A stretch of DNA of 64,000 nucleotides from Liolophura sinensis (Eukaryota > Mollusca > Polyplacophora > Chitonida > Chitonidae): positions 71,516,028 to 71,580,027 of the forward strand of contig NC_088295.1 in the NCBI RefSeq assembly GCF_032854445.1, read 5' to 3'. This document shows, piece after piece, positions 1-12,264 of this stretch. Every line of letters begins with the position of its first letter. Position 1 is the stretch's first letter. The notes under the pieces are model-generated. The model made no database searches. It saw nothing but the letters and a program-made list of their open reading frames with translations, and was not told the origin of the DNA. The translations under genes were made by a program, and so were the position numbers.

Positions 1-2061
1 TTACGCAGAATTAAAATACATTACTCCGTATGTATGTAGGGATATCCTGTGTACTTGCCATCTAACTCAATGTTAAAGCAATAGTGAGGATCAGAATGGA
101 CTCAGGTACCTCACACATTCTTGTGACACTTATTTAAGTGCGCCTTTAAAATGGAAACAAATCTACTGTTTCACTTGTGAAAAGACATATTCCTCAGGGA
201 AGCAGACATGCCTATTGTGCTTGTCTAGTCCCATAACATCATGCTGACGTTGTTGTAAGTTTTCATAAACTGGCCTATTTTATCATAATGTACAGTGTGT
301 GTGAACACTGGTAAATTAAAGAATTCCTCATACGGTGTAACATTTTAAGCGCTCTATCAGTTCAGTCCTACGCTTATGAACATAAAAGCTCATCAAATCA
401 GATATTTAAGTTACATGTATTAGAAAATTCAGTTGCTTTGAAATTATGATGTATAACATTTTCAAGAGCATTATATAAAATACATACATACACGTTGCAA
501 TAAAAACCAACTTGTATAGAAAAAGGGACCAAAACACGAGGTCTATATTACACACAACGTGTTTAATACCGACCTCAGAGAGGAAATCTGTGAAATTCCA
601 TTGTCTGCACTGCTTTGTGGTAGCAATTAAAGCCCAATTTACTGGTGATCTAACACTAGTTTTGTTTGAGCACTTGCTTTCATTATCTTGTATGTACACT
701 CAGGAAACTCTCTCACTTACTTGCCAAAGAAGGCTGGTTTATTCCCAGCTATCCATTTCCTACAGCCATTCAGCAAGTGAGATATTCTTGAGTATTGTTC
801 GTGTTAACCCGAATAACACGAAAAATTAAATACATGTACTACTTAGCATCTGTTATAGATGCTTTGTATCAATTATCTATTGAATCCAGCCCAAAAAATA
901 AAAATCGATAAAATATCTGGGTGACCAGAATTAATGTACATGGGACTGAGATAAATATGTGTACGTATCTAACGTTGAAGAAAATACATTTACAACCGGG
1001 ATACTAATTGTTATTTAAAACATGGACACTTATTATTATCACTGATAACATGGATAATACGTACAATTTAAGTATTACTGCTACGAACATGACACACAAC
1101 TGGACTGTGTGTGGGCTCTTCTCCTGTATAACTGAGATTACATCAGTCAAGTGGGTAGAGGTGCATAAATACCCATAGATACAAATACCTTGTATTTGAT
1201 AACATGCCTGTTAGAATACAAACATTTTCATCTGATCATCCATTTACCTGTTATACACTGGCAGTAAGCTGAAGCAAGCAAACATCTGGCAAGTAACAAA
1301 CAAAGGTGAGTTGACCTACCTGAAGTTACCTGAAGATACAGGCCTGGAAAACTTCAGTTTCTACAGTCGTACTCTTGAAGACAAAACGTTCCTTAATTGT
1401 GTCAGAATGACAGGCCTTCTTGCCCGAGTGCTTCGATGTTGGCCGACAAGTATGTAGATCAAACTGCAGGTCCTTGAAGCGTGTCAGCGTGTTCCCTTTA
1501 ATACGGTGTTTCAAGCACGCTATACACTGATACAGGTACATGTATATATGCCTGCATTAGAGAAAGCTGGTCAGATTCTGGACAACACTGTTCCACATGT
1601 AGAAGTGCCTGATCAGTAAATCTAAGATCAAGCCTGCCAGATCAAAGGCCAGTCAGTTCTTAGGACAACAGGCGTAATACCTGTGGGGCTGACAAGACAG
1701 TGGCAAGTACGTATAATGCCTCTGGCAAAAAGGCATGCTTCACTGCTCCCCAGTAAGCCTATACACACAGTCTGGATTCTATAGAGCCACACATCAGCTT
1801 CGTGACAGAAGTAATATTTCTACCCTGATACTTGTCTTTCTGTTGGTCTGCTTGTCTGTTCATCTGTCTGCATGTCTGACGTAAATGAGCTAGGTGATAA
1901 GCTCAAGGATAGGTCCACAGCCTGAATAGTTGCCCTGCCTAAACATGAATATTACGAATGTCTGACTGATTACAATGCATCTCACTATTCAGTCGACTGA
2001 CTGAATAGGGGTTGTCTGGAGGGCCGAAAACAGGACCTCTTCACTAATGTCTACCTAATTT
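1..2061. other. No identifiable feature (unassigned AT-rich DNA)
   Basis: Only short open frames of about 105 codons or fewer occur on either strand, and none resembles a protein I know. I see no tRNA fold, repeat array or transposon end. It could be intergenic or intronic. Confidence 0.5.
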
Positions 2062-2268
2062 GTTTATTTCATAGGTGTTTTATGTCATATGTAGGAGGTG
2101 GGAAGAAATCATGCAGAGCCTGGGGGGAAACCACGGCCATCTGCTAGTTGCTGCAAGACCTTCCCATGTATGAAGAGGAGCATGAACTGTAATTCACTCA
2201 TAGCATTGAAGAGATGTTCCTAGGTCATCGGGCTGTGCTAGCATACAAACAACTAGGCCACAGAGGCC
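2062..2268 (-). mobile_element. Old, heavily diverged family-A SINE
   Basis: Read on the minus strand, this starts with a tRNA-like head matching the family-A start (GGCCTCTGTGGCCTAG, then a degraded B-box region). It continues through the body motif seen in the younger copies (ATGGGAAGGTCTTGCAGCAAC, allowing mismatches, then a C-run and TCTGCA) and ends near a short TTTATTT-type tail. The conserved 3' core around the sequence that reads GCCGTCGTATAAG in young copies is mostly deleted. I see no TSD. The divergence from copies at 40.8 and 44 kb makes this the oldest recognisable family-A insertion in the window. Confidence 0.7.
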
Positions 2269-2271
2269 TTA

Positions 2272-2930
2272 ATGTCTGCTTGACTATATCATGGGGATGT
2301 CTGCTTGACTATATCCTGAGAATGTCTGCTTGACTAAATCATGAGAATGTCAGCTTGACTATATCATGGTGATGTCTGCTTGATTATACCATGAGAAAGT
2401 CTGCTTGACTATACTAACTATAATGAGTACAACAGACTGGCTAACTATGACATATCTTACCTTTATCCATATGTGAGAATGTTTGCTTTGCTAACTACAT
2501 ATGTGAGAAGTCAGCAGAGTATGAGGACATCTGCTTGGGTGATAGTGAGGGTGTCTGATATAATGAATTGTCTGCTTGGGTAATTATGAGGATATCAGAT
2601 TGACTACCAATGAAGATACTGTACCCACTTGACTAAAATGAGGATTTCTGCTGGACTGAATACTCAATTGCCTTTCAACTAACTCAGGACGTATGATTGA
2701 ATAAAATGTCTACTTACAGTCATAAAGATACCTGTATGAATGATTTCTGCTCGACTAATTATGATAATGTATGCTTAACTAACAATGAGGAAACTGGTTT
2801 GACTAACCGTATGAAGATGTTTGATTCACTACAGATTGCTTATCAGGATATTTTATTGAATGTATGATTATGAGGATGTCTGATTAACTGAATGTTAGAT
2901 GTTCGATTACAGATGTCTTGCTACTTAATA
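2272..2930. repeat. 25-bp minisatellite with a gradient of decay
   Basis: The motif ATGTCTGCTTGACTATATCA recurs at 2272, 2297, 2322, 2347, 2372 and 2397, an exact 25-bp period. Beyond about 2420 the same words (TGAGGAT, TCTGCTTGACTAA) keep returning at looser spacing to about 2930, with growing substitutions and indels. The array therefore has one well-kept edge and one decayed edge. It directly abuts the head of the old SINE at 2062-2268. Confidence 0.85.
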
Positions 2931-4506
2931 TTGCATAGGCCTACAGAGGAAACTGTAAAATAACTGTTTGGATGTTATTTTACATGTCAGCAAATCAGTT
3001 TAACTAATTCATGGTGGAGACAAGAATTCAGGAAGATAATGGTACTTAGTACCAACACTGTGAAACCCATTCAAATACTGAATTCGTTTATCGCAACATC
3101 AAATTGATCTTAAACATGCTTAAATACATACATTCCCCTTTAAAAACATTTTTTACTCGAATATAACCATAATTTCAACCAACAATAACCTCTTGTTGTT
3201 TCTTTCCTCCATGGTCTTCAGGTTAAGTGTATGTTTTATGAGTTGAAAACTGTACTGCATGTGTACTAGCTAGCACTGCACATTTGTACAAAATGCTGAA
3301 TATTTTAACATTACATTGCATTACATTGATACTCAGGGAATTAATAAATTTGTTGGTTCCCATGTACTTTTAAATTTATTGTTTTATGGTCAGGTCACAT
3401 GCTCAATAACAGCCTTCAGGATATAATAAATTGCTTGGTTATATCCAATAGTTCCAACGGGGATAGGCAATTTGTTACAGAACAGACACATAGTTCATTA
3501 ATGGCTGGAACACTTCGGTCTAAAGGGGGCTTATAATTACTGATATGCAGGGACCGCTGGCCATCCTTTCCCTTACCCAGTATTAAAAGCGATACCCGAT
3601 TTCATGGCTAGCATGTACTACAATTCAGAAGGCAATTGTTACAAAAAGAAACCTGGACAGGCAGCCCATACTAACATAACCATCATCAAAATTACTTTAC
3701 TGGCTGATTTGTCAGAAGGTGCCCATGAAAGAGCAACAAATGACCAATATATACTATCAGTCTATGGTGTTACCAACAATGGTGGAAGAAAGCAGACTTC
3801 CATTGTTTTACGTCACCATGGTACTCAAAGAATCTTCATTTTCATGTCCTCACGCAGTGTTATGTTCCCAAACCAATGAAAACAGATGCTAACAAACTAT
3901 GGCCTCATATTTATTTAGTGTGACGTCTACATGCATTACAGACAAGTCTTGAAAGTTTTGAAATTCAATCTTCTGTCCATAGGAGTTCTATTTTCATTGG
4001 TGTCAGCCTTGTCAGGTTTTAACCTCCCTTGCTGATACAATCATTGAGAATTACTTGCTCTCTATTTGGCTGTGGCTAATTGCTGATCAATGCTAAAGGT
4101 GGAAGCTGAGTGGAGGTGTCAGCACTGACACTGACAGCTCTGTGTATGTCAGTGAGACTTTAACATAGGAAAACACAACAGCTGTTCTGACGCCCCAACT
4201 ACCCCAATCCCCTCATCCACCCCCACTTCCCAAACCATCCCTAGTAGCTTTACCCATATTACAATAACACACCCCCAGTAAAGCACACCAGATGAAAGAG
4301 GAAATAATTTTACCATAGAAGAGGTAGTCAGGTTGTCACAACATGACCAGCCATCAACAAAACCAAACTGAACTTGGCCATGGACAAAGGCGATGCTCAG
4401 AGAGGCTAATTGGGCAGGATAACTGAGCATAGGTCAGTTGATTAACAACATTAACTATGGCATAACAGACAACGCATGCAACCGTCTTAAACTCACAATA
4501 TACAAA
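2931..4506. other. No identifiable feature
   Basis: No recognisable gene or mobile element. A C-rich tract lies at about 4197-4245. Two open frames of just over 90 codons (3604-3879 plus, 4149-4430 minus) have no recognisable protein and look like chance frames. Confidence 0.45.
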
Positions 4507-4589
4507 ACTAAAAATAGAGTGAGTGAGTGCTTGGGGTAAAACGTCGTACTCAACAATTTTTCAGTCATATGACGACGACTAAAAATAGA
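4507..4589 (-). mobile_element. Very short (59-bp) family-B SINE stub with perfect TSD
   Basis: The 12-bp sequence ACTAAAAATAGA occurs at 4507-4518 and again at 4578-4589. Between them lies 4519-4577, which on the minus strand is only the 3' end of a family-B SINE: the TCATATGACTGAAAAATTG core, the ACGACGTTTTAC-type motif (read on plus as GTAAAACGTCGTACTCAAC) and a CACT-type tail. This is a severely 5'-truncated retrotransposition event, typical of target-primed reverse transcription by LINE machinery. Confidence 0.85.
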
Positions 4590-5925
4590 CAAAAATCAGG
4601 AAAGATCCCCCGTCCCTCCACACAACCCACCTCCATGTAGCCCTACTGTTGCTGTAGTCTATTTACTGTCTTCAAACTATTCTTCCCATGTAGGATACAG
4701 GTAATCTTCACCAAGTCATACAGATCCGACACTCGAGTCAATCTACTTTTCAAACAAAATGTGGTGACTAAAATCATATTTAACTATATGGGCATAACTC
4801 AAACCATGAAAAATTTGCATTAACACATATTTACTTTATTGGGGTTCAATTATAAACTACTCAAGAATGTTTCACACATACTGTGCTAGAAAGGCGAGAG
4901 CTGGATTTGAGGAGGCATCACTGGTCAAGGAAATATCAGCTCTGGCAAGAGTAAAACTTAAACCAAATGAGCCACAAGGCCACAACAGGCCCCGAAGCCA
5001 CAGAAAGAGACTAAACATCATCAACAAGATTCAAATGAATCATCAAATAGAAAGCATACAACTGATTGTGTTATGCTGAATTTGAACAGTGAGTGACTTA
5101 TAATAGAGGACAGAAATAAAGGATTCCATTAAAGTTTTTCCTATACAGCCTTTGATATGGTTAATGGACAAGCGCTGTTTTATATCACACATGTTCCAAA
5201 TAGTTGATATTATCCATTTTCCATTTTTCTATGGCAGATTTCTTCAAGCTTCTCCATTCTGCGATCAGGGACTATAATTCAGAGGCATATGAAGATACAA
5301 ATCATCCCATAATAGTGGGAACAGAAATTTATCCGTTTTGAGTGGAAATCAATAAGATCTGTGATAATAAAAAATCACCAAAATTCGGCAAAGTTGTGTG
5401 TGACAGCTTTTCAGATGATGATAAAAATAGTGATGGAGTAGAAAAAGTGGTTTTGATGAGGTGGGCCACTCTGTAAGAAGCTGAGTCCATCAAATGACAT
5501 GGGAGACGCCTTCGCGGTGACAGCTTCATTACAGATTAACAGCTCCATCTGGTTCATTTGCCACAGACTGGTACATTGCTTTACCTCAGTATGTGCAGGT
5601 CACCATGATGAATCCTTGGATTCTTTTGTAATTTCAACCAAATTTTACAAGATGGATCGAGGTTTTAGAGACTGTGTAAAGACATTCTCTACTTGCCTCC
5701 GTATGTCATTTTCTACTCATATTTTGCTTCATTAAACAGAAACCTGGCAACAACGAGATAAGGACGTTCTTTTACATCACCATGGAAATGTAAAATCCCA
5801 ATTTCTGCGTTCCTGTCATACGTTAACTCATAAATTATTCACCAAGATCAGACATGAAACAAATCAACTTGCTCTGTGCGGATATTCACTCTCGTTCAAC
5901 AAGACTGATTTTACATTAATGCCAA
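4590..5925. other. No identifiable feature
   Basis: Short open frames only (the longest under 80 codons), no recognised protein and no repeat array. Confidence 0.45.
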
Positions 5926-5980
5926 ATTGCTCTGACATTAGGTTTGGCCAAAATTTAGCCAAACCTAATGTCGGAGCAAT
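5926..5980. repeat. Short near-perfect inverted repeat (hairpin)
   Basis: The left arm 5926-5948 (ATTGCTCTGACATTAGG then TTTGGC) and the right arm 5958-5980 are reverse complements over 23 bp with one mismatch, which would be a wobble pair in RNA on one strand. The loop is 9 nt (5949-5957). The flanks do not continue the pairing. It could be a small foldback insertion, the centre of a lost MITE, or a transcribed hairpin. At about 55 nt it is short for a typical animal pre-miRNA. Confidence 0.85.
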
Positions 5981-6183
5981 CTAGGACTAATTTAACCCAT
6001 GTCACTCTTTCCAAACCAGCAAATAAAAACGTCCATATTTTGGGAAAACATAAAATATATTCATTTTTAAGACCAATTATAAGGATTATGAACTTATGAA
6101 AAATTCCAAACGTTTATACATGTATATACAATCGAACTAGGTCTTTTGAAAGGTTTACATTTTCTAATCGGATAAAGCATATA

Positions 6184-6450
6184 CAGGGTGGAATAAAAGT
6201 CTGGACCCATAGGCAATTTTGGTTTATGCTAGCAAACCAAGAACATCTCAAGCACTAAAAGATAGCATTGCACAAGAAATTGAAACCATAAGTGGAAATA
6301 ACTCTATGCTTTGAAATGTGCAAAGATCATGCGTCTCCCGAGTAAGAAAGTAAGTTTGGAGGAAGGTGGAAGTCAGTTCGAACACTTATTGTAAACTGTA
6401 AAATGTTATATAGTAAATTGTCTATGGGTCCAGACATTTGCTCCACCCTG
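6184..6450 (+). mobile_element. Tc1/mariner-type MITE keeping the 3' end of a transposase frame
   Basis: Terminal inverted repeats at 6184-6219 and 6415-6450 match at 32 of 36 positions, start CAGGGTGGA, and are flanked by TA on both sides (6182-6183 and 6451-6452), the target duplication expected of the Tc1/mariner (IS630-related) superfamily. The 267-bp element is far too short for an active transposase of about 340 residues. Its interior still reads on the plus strand as ALKDSIAQEIETIS and, in another frame, EEGGSQFEHLL followed by a stop. This resembles the C-terminal tail of mariner-class transposases. The frames are broken. The element most likely arose by internal deletion of an autonomous parent. 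Confidence 0.85.
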
Positions 6451-6452
6451 TA

Positions 6453-7689
6453 GGTCTCAGCTAAATATTAAAGAGGAATTTTACAACACAAACAAAACTT
6501 TCGTCTCAGGAATTGGCAAGGCTTCAACGAAGGAAACTTACTCGTCACGTGTGGTCAATCACGGTATATACAGTATGGTGTAAAATGCCTCCGATCAGAC
6601 TTCGTCTACTCCTGAACAGTAGGCCTCCTACTACTACTACTACACTAGTTACCCTCAGCGGGAGGACCCGTCAGTTTCCGCGATTAAGGAGGTGTTGGAG
6701 TGGGGGAACTATGGGAGGGAAGAGGGTGGAGGGATATTCCTGAAGCTGTCAGACAGCAGACAGGTACAGCCACTCAGGCCATACCTATGCTACCATTGGC
6801 CTCCTCCGGACATTTTCCTATCAGGTCACACAGATTACCACAGAGGTCATATTAACTCATGCTCTTGCGGTATCTAGGCCTACCTCGAGGCAGCATCCAG
6901 AAATAGGAAGGTCAAAGAGAAAGGTGGAAAAGTAGGCAACATATAGGCATTTTCCGTTGTCACTTTCAATCCCCGTCAATTTGTGAGAGGAAATTCAAAT
7001 TTCCTTCATGAAACATAAGTGCACAGAGCACAGGTTCATTTTAAGTAGGTAAACTTTGCCTTAAATTTCTCATGCAGAGATTACAGCCTTCAGTCTACAA
7101 TAGATTCGAATGGTCTGTCGTGGAGAGAGAATAATAATGTCAAATAAGTTGATAATTTCAACTTCCTTTTATTGTTTATTATTCTTGATGTTTTATAGCC
7201 AATGTTATGTTATATATTATATACTAGTTCTCACAATTTATGATCTTCTGCTGAAGGCAGTTAACCAAATCAGCGCATTCCAGGCCTAAATTAAGGAATG
7301 AAGAACAGCTGAACTGTTCGTCCACTTATGACAGTGCAAATTCGTCTTATACTGAAACTGAGGATTTTAGTTCTTTATTTAATATCATGCTGTATAAGAT
7401 TTCAGTGTACCTAACTGAAGTAGTGATTTTCATTGGACTTGGGTGTAAGCTGAGAAAACGATTCTTAGAGCGTGCAGAAAGGTGTACCTATACTCTATGG
7501 TATAAATAAAACGTTCTTGTTTGACCAATCGGATTGGGTATCTCACATTTAACACCCTCTTGGTGATTTGACCATCCAGTCCGGCGCCAAAGGTCTGCCT
7601 TGTATTCCACAGTTCTCACTGGTTCATGTACATGTCATTTCACTACTCCCGTGAGACTGCCTGGTCAAGTAATAGTGAAGATTGACTTC
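6453..7689. other. No identifiable feature
   Basis: A short CTA run near 6628-6645 and nothing else I can name. No open frame here exceeds about 80 codons. Confidence 0.4.
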
Positions 7690-8500
7690 CTGTGATAAAG
7701 CATTCTCATGCCCTGCAGCATACTCATCTATTCTTTGCAGGAATTGGTAAAACTTGGTAGGTATAGGCTGCATACACTATGCTGTTTTGACGGGTTGGTG
7801 GCTGGATGACTGCAGACAATGATGTGGTTGTCCACAACTTATACATGTATATACATGGGACAATGCTTGATGGATTGGTGGCTGGAAAACAGCAAACAAT
7901 AATCAGGTTGTCCACCACTTACAGGACCACCCTGTTTTAATAGGTTTTCACATATCAGCAAACAACGACGTGGTTTGTCACAGCTTATATAGCATCACGC
8001 TGTTTCGATGGGTTGTCGCGTAAAAATCAGCATGCGTGTACATACATACGAGTGGACCGCTTCGGTGGCTTAATGGTGTCTGCCTCGAACTCGGCAGACA
8101 CGGCGTCAACCCCGAGTCGGTTCATATCGAAGACTTTCAAAATAGTACTTCTTGCTGCTTAGCACTGAGAGGTTAGAACAAGGAAACAAGACTGGTTGGC
8201 TCGGTGTTTGTATAATGTGACTGGCGTGTACGTTATGGCTGGTGTCTTCAGCATGATACTTCAGTGGCGGCAGCACTTTGGCGACAAGGACTCGCCCTGC
8301 CACAACAAGACACAGTATATGTACGCACAAATAATGGCTCCTCGACGTCATATGACTGAAATTGTTATGTATGACATTAAACCCCAAGCATTCATTCATT
8401 CAAACATATGAGTGTTCTTCTCCACATCTTGGGATGGTGTTGTTCCGTGTAATGCAGGTTAACAGCAGACAACAGTGTGGTTTTGCATACTTTGTCTTAT
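7690..8500. repeat. Diverged tandem array of roughly 70-90 bp units, interrupted by a SINE
   Basis: Related units follow one another from about 7700 to 8040. Shared words include GGGTTGGTGGCTGGATGACTG with GCAGACAATGATGTGGTTGT, then GGATTGGTGGCTGGAAAACA with GCAAACAATAATCAGGTTGT, then a looser copy with CAGCAAACAACGACGTGG. After the SINE at 8055-8403 a further related unit appears at about 8430-8495 (AACAGCAGACAACAGTGTGG). The array predates the SINE insertion. Units have diverged strongly, so the period is approximate. Confidence 0.65.
8055..8403 (+). mobile_element. Full-length family-B SINE
   Basis: The flanking repeats ACATACGAGTG (8044-8054) and ACATATGAGTG (8404-8414) form an 11-bp TSD with one mismatch. 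The 349-bp element starts with a tRNA-like head (A-box-like TGGCTTAATGG at about 8066, B-box-like GGTTCATATC at about 8120). Its body is unrelated to family A. The 3' core contains ATAATGGCTCC, GACGTCATATGACTGAAATTG and GACATTAAACCCCAAGC. The tail is CATTCATTCATTC. The minus-strand copy at 48.4-48.7 kb is the same family at nearly the same length. Confidence 0.9.
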
Positions 8501-11500
8501 TATTATTATTGTATGATGTACAATTATTGTCGAATATGAATTATATTTGGTCCCAATGCAGCGAAAGCAATTACAAATTTTGGTAACAACTGAATGACCT
8601 AGTTTGGCATAGGTACAACTTGACTGTGTAGTGATACAGTCATCTGCAATTCTGTATGTAACACGGCATGACAGGTAGACAGTCCACCAGCCGGGCCTAT
8701 TTATCATATAGTACAAGATGACAAGAGGGTAATAAGCGCTCGCCTTCATTATGGGCTGCTGGAACACACCACGGTAGTTAGTTAGTCTGTATATCCGCAT
8801 GTTCACCTAGAATCGGCTACAGCTGTTTGCCATAGAAAGAGAACACTCCAACCGAGAGAAACCCTCCAACTTCTCCCTGAATAATTGCCAGACACAAGGA
8901 CCAAAGTGTAGGTGGTTGCCCTGAGGACTCCGCCCGGTATACAGATAAACACAGCGAGATCTCGTGGGGCTCAGCATTGGGTTTATATACACCATACCGA
9001 TGTGCTTTTTACATAAGCGTACATACTAAATCAACGCAGGCAATTCCACCATGATAGCAAATGTTCACATGTATGCACTGTTAGAGATACGCCGACAGTG
9101 CGTTTTTAGTATGACATAATGATGCCATTTTTTTTTCGACAAAAATGAGCTCATCATATCTTATACTGTAATTTCGGCAGCATCTGTGATCATGTATGCC
9201 TAATTTGCAGAATTTTACTTTCAGGGAGCCTATGGATTTGAGGTTGTTGTCATAGCCAAGCCCTACGCGCACTCTTCGGAGCCTATAACTGTTATTAGAG
9301 AACGCACGTACTTTTGAACTGCAGGTATTACATTATCATTTTACACATATATTACACACATATAAATTTCAACTAAATGTGCTCCAGTGTTTCATGTTTT
9401 ATATTTCATGTTCTCAATATACCCTCTGTATAGTACAGGTATCAACGTCTTAGTAGCCCATTTAACAGAATTTAGACTGTCTTAAACCTTATTTTGGAAC
9501 AGCCGTGGTTTCAGGGTGCTACATGGCTGATCCACATGACAATTAATGGCAGATAACAGAAACAGTAGATATCTAAAATGTTGACATTAACAACTATCAT
9601 TTCCATAAGGATATTGCAGCTAAACCATGGAGTAGGGTGTCAAAGATGTCCACGAACTCACACATTAGCAGTCAAATTTATATCTGCCTTTCTTTAATAC
9701 AAGCTCATTGGCGGCTTAAAATTAGGCCCGACATAAGTGTGTGGCGATAACCGAATCAATCAACCGTTAATCGGTGGTATGCCAAGATTCTGCTAAAACG
9801 GCAGATTGAATCCAGCGGGCATACGTACACTTGGGAAAGGCTTGGATCCGCTGACCAGCGCTTTCAACCTTTTCACCTTTGGTGCTCTGTCATCTGCTTT
9901 TACATCCCTTGTGGGGAAAACAATATTTCATTGACTTACACAAACAGATATTCACTGGTCAATGGTAAGATGTACTTGGTTGTTTGACCACAGGCATAAT
10001 TCATGACTGTCGGCTAAACTTCTCGTATGCAGTGGGTCAGTTAACATCTCGGCCAAAACAAACATACATTAATCATTCGTCAGACATAAGCGGTGCAGGA
10101 TCCATAAAAAGTAACGACCGCAAGTCTAAATTACGGCCAGAGATAACCACAAGTGAAAGTCCAACAACATACGGCACAGCTGAATTATACATCCGCACGA
10201 TGTGACCTGGTCATAAAGAACTTTAGGCTCTTGAAGGATGTTAGGGGCGAGGGGCAGAGGTAATACAGCGAGAAATGACTAACCAGAGTACGTTTCTGTC
10301 TATGTAGCATACACATTACTGTTTGCTGCCTTTATTTGGCATCCTTTACATAGGCCATTTACAGATCGACATTTTGAAATAATTCATCCGTAATTCCAAA
10401 ATCTGGCGAAATTGGCTTTCATTTCACAATATTGTAGATTCTGTACTTTTTGTACTCGATTACCATTTAGTTATTTTTCTGACTATTATATACAACCGCT
10501 AGAACGTTCGAGAATGGTGTTTCTTCCTAGTCACATGTGCAATGTTTCTTTAGTCTGCTAACTTATTCATCGGACAGACAGATTCTTGGTTCACTCCGTT
10601 CCAACAGAATTAGACAAAGACAAAATGAGGCAGTCCTGTCAAAAGAACAGATTGCTTGACGCGAGACCTGTTTCTGTAGTCACACTTCAAACACAACATA
10701 TCTAGTTTTACCAGCACAAATCGGGAGCGGAAGTGCAGCCCTCATCCCGAGATAACGAGCAGAGCACTGTGTGGCTGACAGACTGGATGGACACCTTGTT
10801 TGTATCTGTCAGATTGGGGCGAATGAATTGTTTGTCAAGCTGTCCACACCTGAGATGAACCGCTCCACAACTTACACCTGTAATTGGAGTGAGGTTAGGT
10901 TCAGTGGTTAAGTGCTGCTATCCGATATATCCATTTGCAGGTAAACCTAGGTAGGTCCACTCTTAACATATGTCTAAAACACAACAGACCACCTCGCAGA
11001 ATTGCGCTGATGGTTTAGTGTGATACCGTTATTTATGTGAGTTGCCAAAGATGGCAGTAAAAAAATATAAAAACAATGGCAACAGAAATGTAGTGGTAGG
11101 TTAATATTGGAAAATAACTAATATCTATAGTAACCACGTTAAACGGTCGACTTAATTATGTAACGTTGGCATTGTATCGCCAAGGTTAGGTGCCATCTAC
11201 AGCTCATAATCTTTCAACAAGTTATCTTCGCACCTGCCCATATCAGACTCTCACTTGCACTACTCTCTCCTAATGTCCTATAAACGCCAAAACAGACATT
11301 CGTAAACCAAAGCAGCTGACAAAGTGACATCACTGGGTTTATATGTGGATAAAAACTTGTGGTTTGTTAGTTTCCAACGTTTCGATGTACATTCTTACAT
11401 CGCTATCCACACTTGTTGGATGTTAGAAGATGAATCGAAACTTTACAAACTATTAAATGAGAAGTTGTTATCCATTATATATACAAGCCTTGTGGTTTTA

Positions 11501-12119
11501 TTCGTGTGCCAGCCGTCAACAATACTGAATAACCGCAAAACTAAATTCCAAAACAACGTTCACACAAAAATTCAGGACTAAGAAAGGATATGAAGTACAA
11601 GATGAGGAACAAATCATGCACAGAGAAACAGTCAGCAGTTTTCAATGATGACCGTAGCTCTGAATTAATGAATAACTGTATTCGATTTTTTCAAATAGTT
11701 AACAATACAACGATAGTTAAGCACTGGCTTTGCATTGAATAAGGATGGACAATGGATTAAGGATTATTTGGATGTATACTAAAACATTTACTGGTTTTGG
11801 AAAATCCTATGCAACTTATAACGCATGAGAACTTGTACCAACATCAAGGTTCGAACCTTGCCTCCTGAGTGATGAATATTTGTCTTACATTTGCTTAAGG
11901 AAACAGAAGAGGCTCAACACAGCAGAATAATTTAGGTATGTGTAGTAGCTCAGGATACACCTCCTTTCCTACACTTGCTAGCTCAATAATTATTCGTTTT
12001 AAGGGTTCAAGTATAGATCTAGCTGGCACCTTTGGTCGGCTCACGACCGATGGGGCTGCAGGCTAAGGGCAGATCTGGTTAGTTAATCGACTGAGGCTTT
12101 AAGTCAGAGGTTTGTCAGG
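8501..12119. other. No identifiable feature (3.6 kb)
   Basis: Several open frames of 60-115 codons occur on both strands, including 8459-8806 on minus, but none reads as a recognisable protein. A perfect 16-bp palindrome, CAAGGTTCGAACCTTG, lies at 11845-11860. It contains a B-box-like word but has no A box or cloverleaf around it. Confidence 0.45.
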
Positions 12120-12264
12120 TAGCAGGTAGTCAAGCTATGGCTGGCTTCCTGCCCGCATGTACGTAAACAGGTCATCCAGCAACCTGCGGAGGGTCGTGGG
12201 ATTCCCTCGGACTCTACCACCATAATGCTGATAGGCGTAAAACACCAATCAAATGAATAATCAC
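12120..12264 (+). mobile_element. Diverged, internally deleted family-A SINE
   Basis: Matches family A from CTGGCTTCCTGCCCG through CATCCAGCAACCTGCGGAGG and GGTCGTGGGATTCC to ACCATAATGCTG. It then jumps to GGCGTAAAACACCAATCAAA with an AATGAATA tail. About 35 bp of the 3' core (GCCGTCGTATAAGTGAAAT and following in other copies) is missing. The head is too degraded to delimit and I see no convincing TSD. Confidence 0.8.

Noticed and set aside
2272-2420. CRISPR-like regular spacing (also at 23.7, 24.6 and 54.2 kb)
   Set aside because: Units repeat head to tail without unique spacers, and the setting is an animal genome.
11845-11860. Perfect palindrome CAAGGTTCGAACCTTG as a regulatory site
   Set aside because: A single 16-bp palindrome without partner sites or a nearby gene is not enough to call an operator or binding site.
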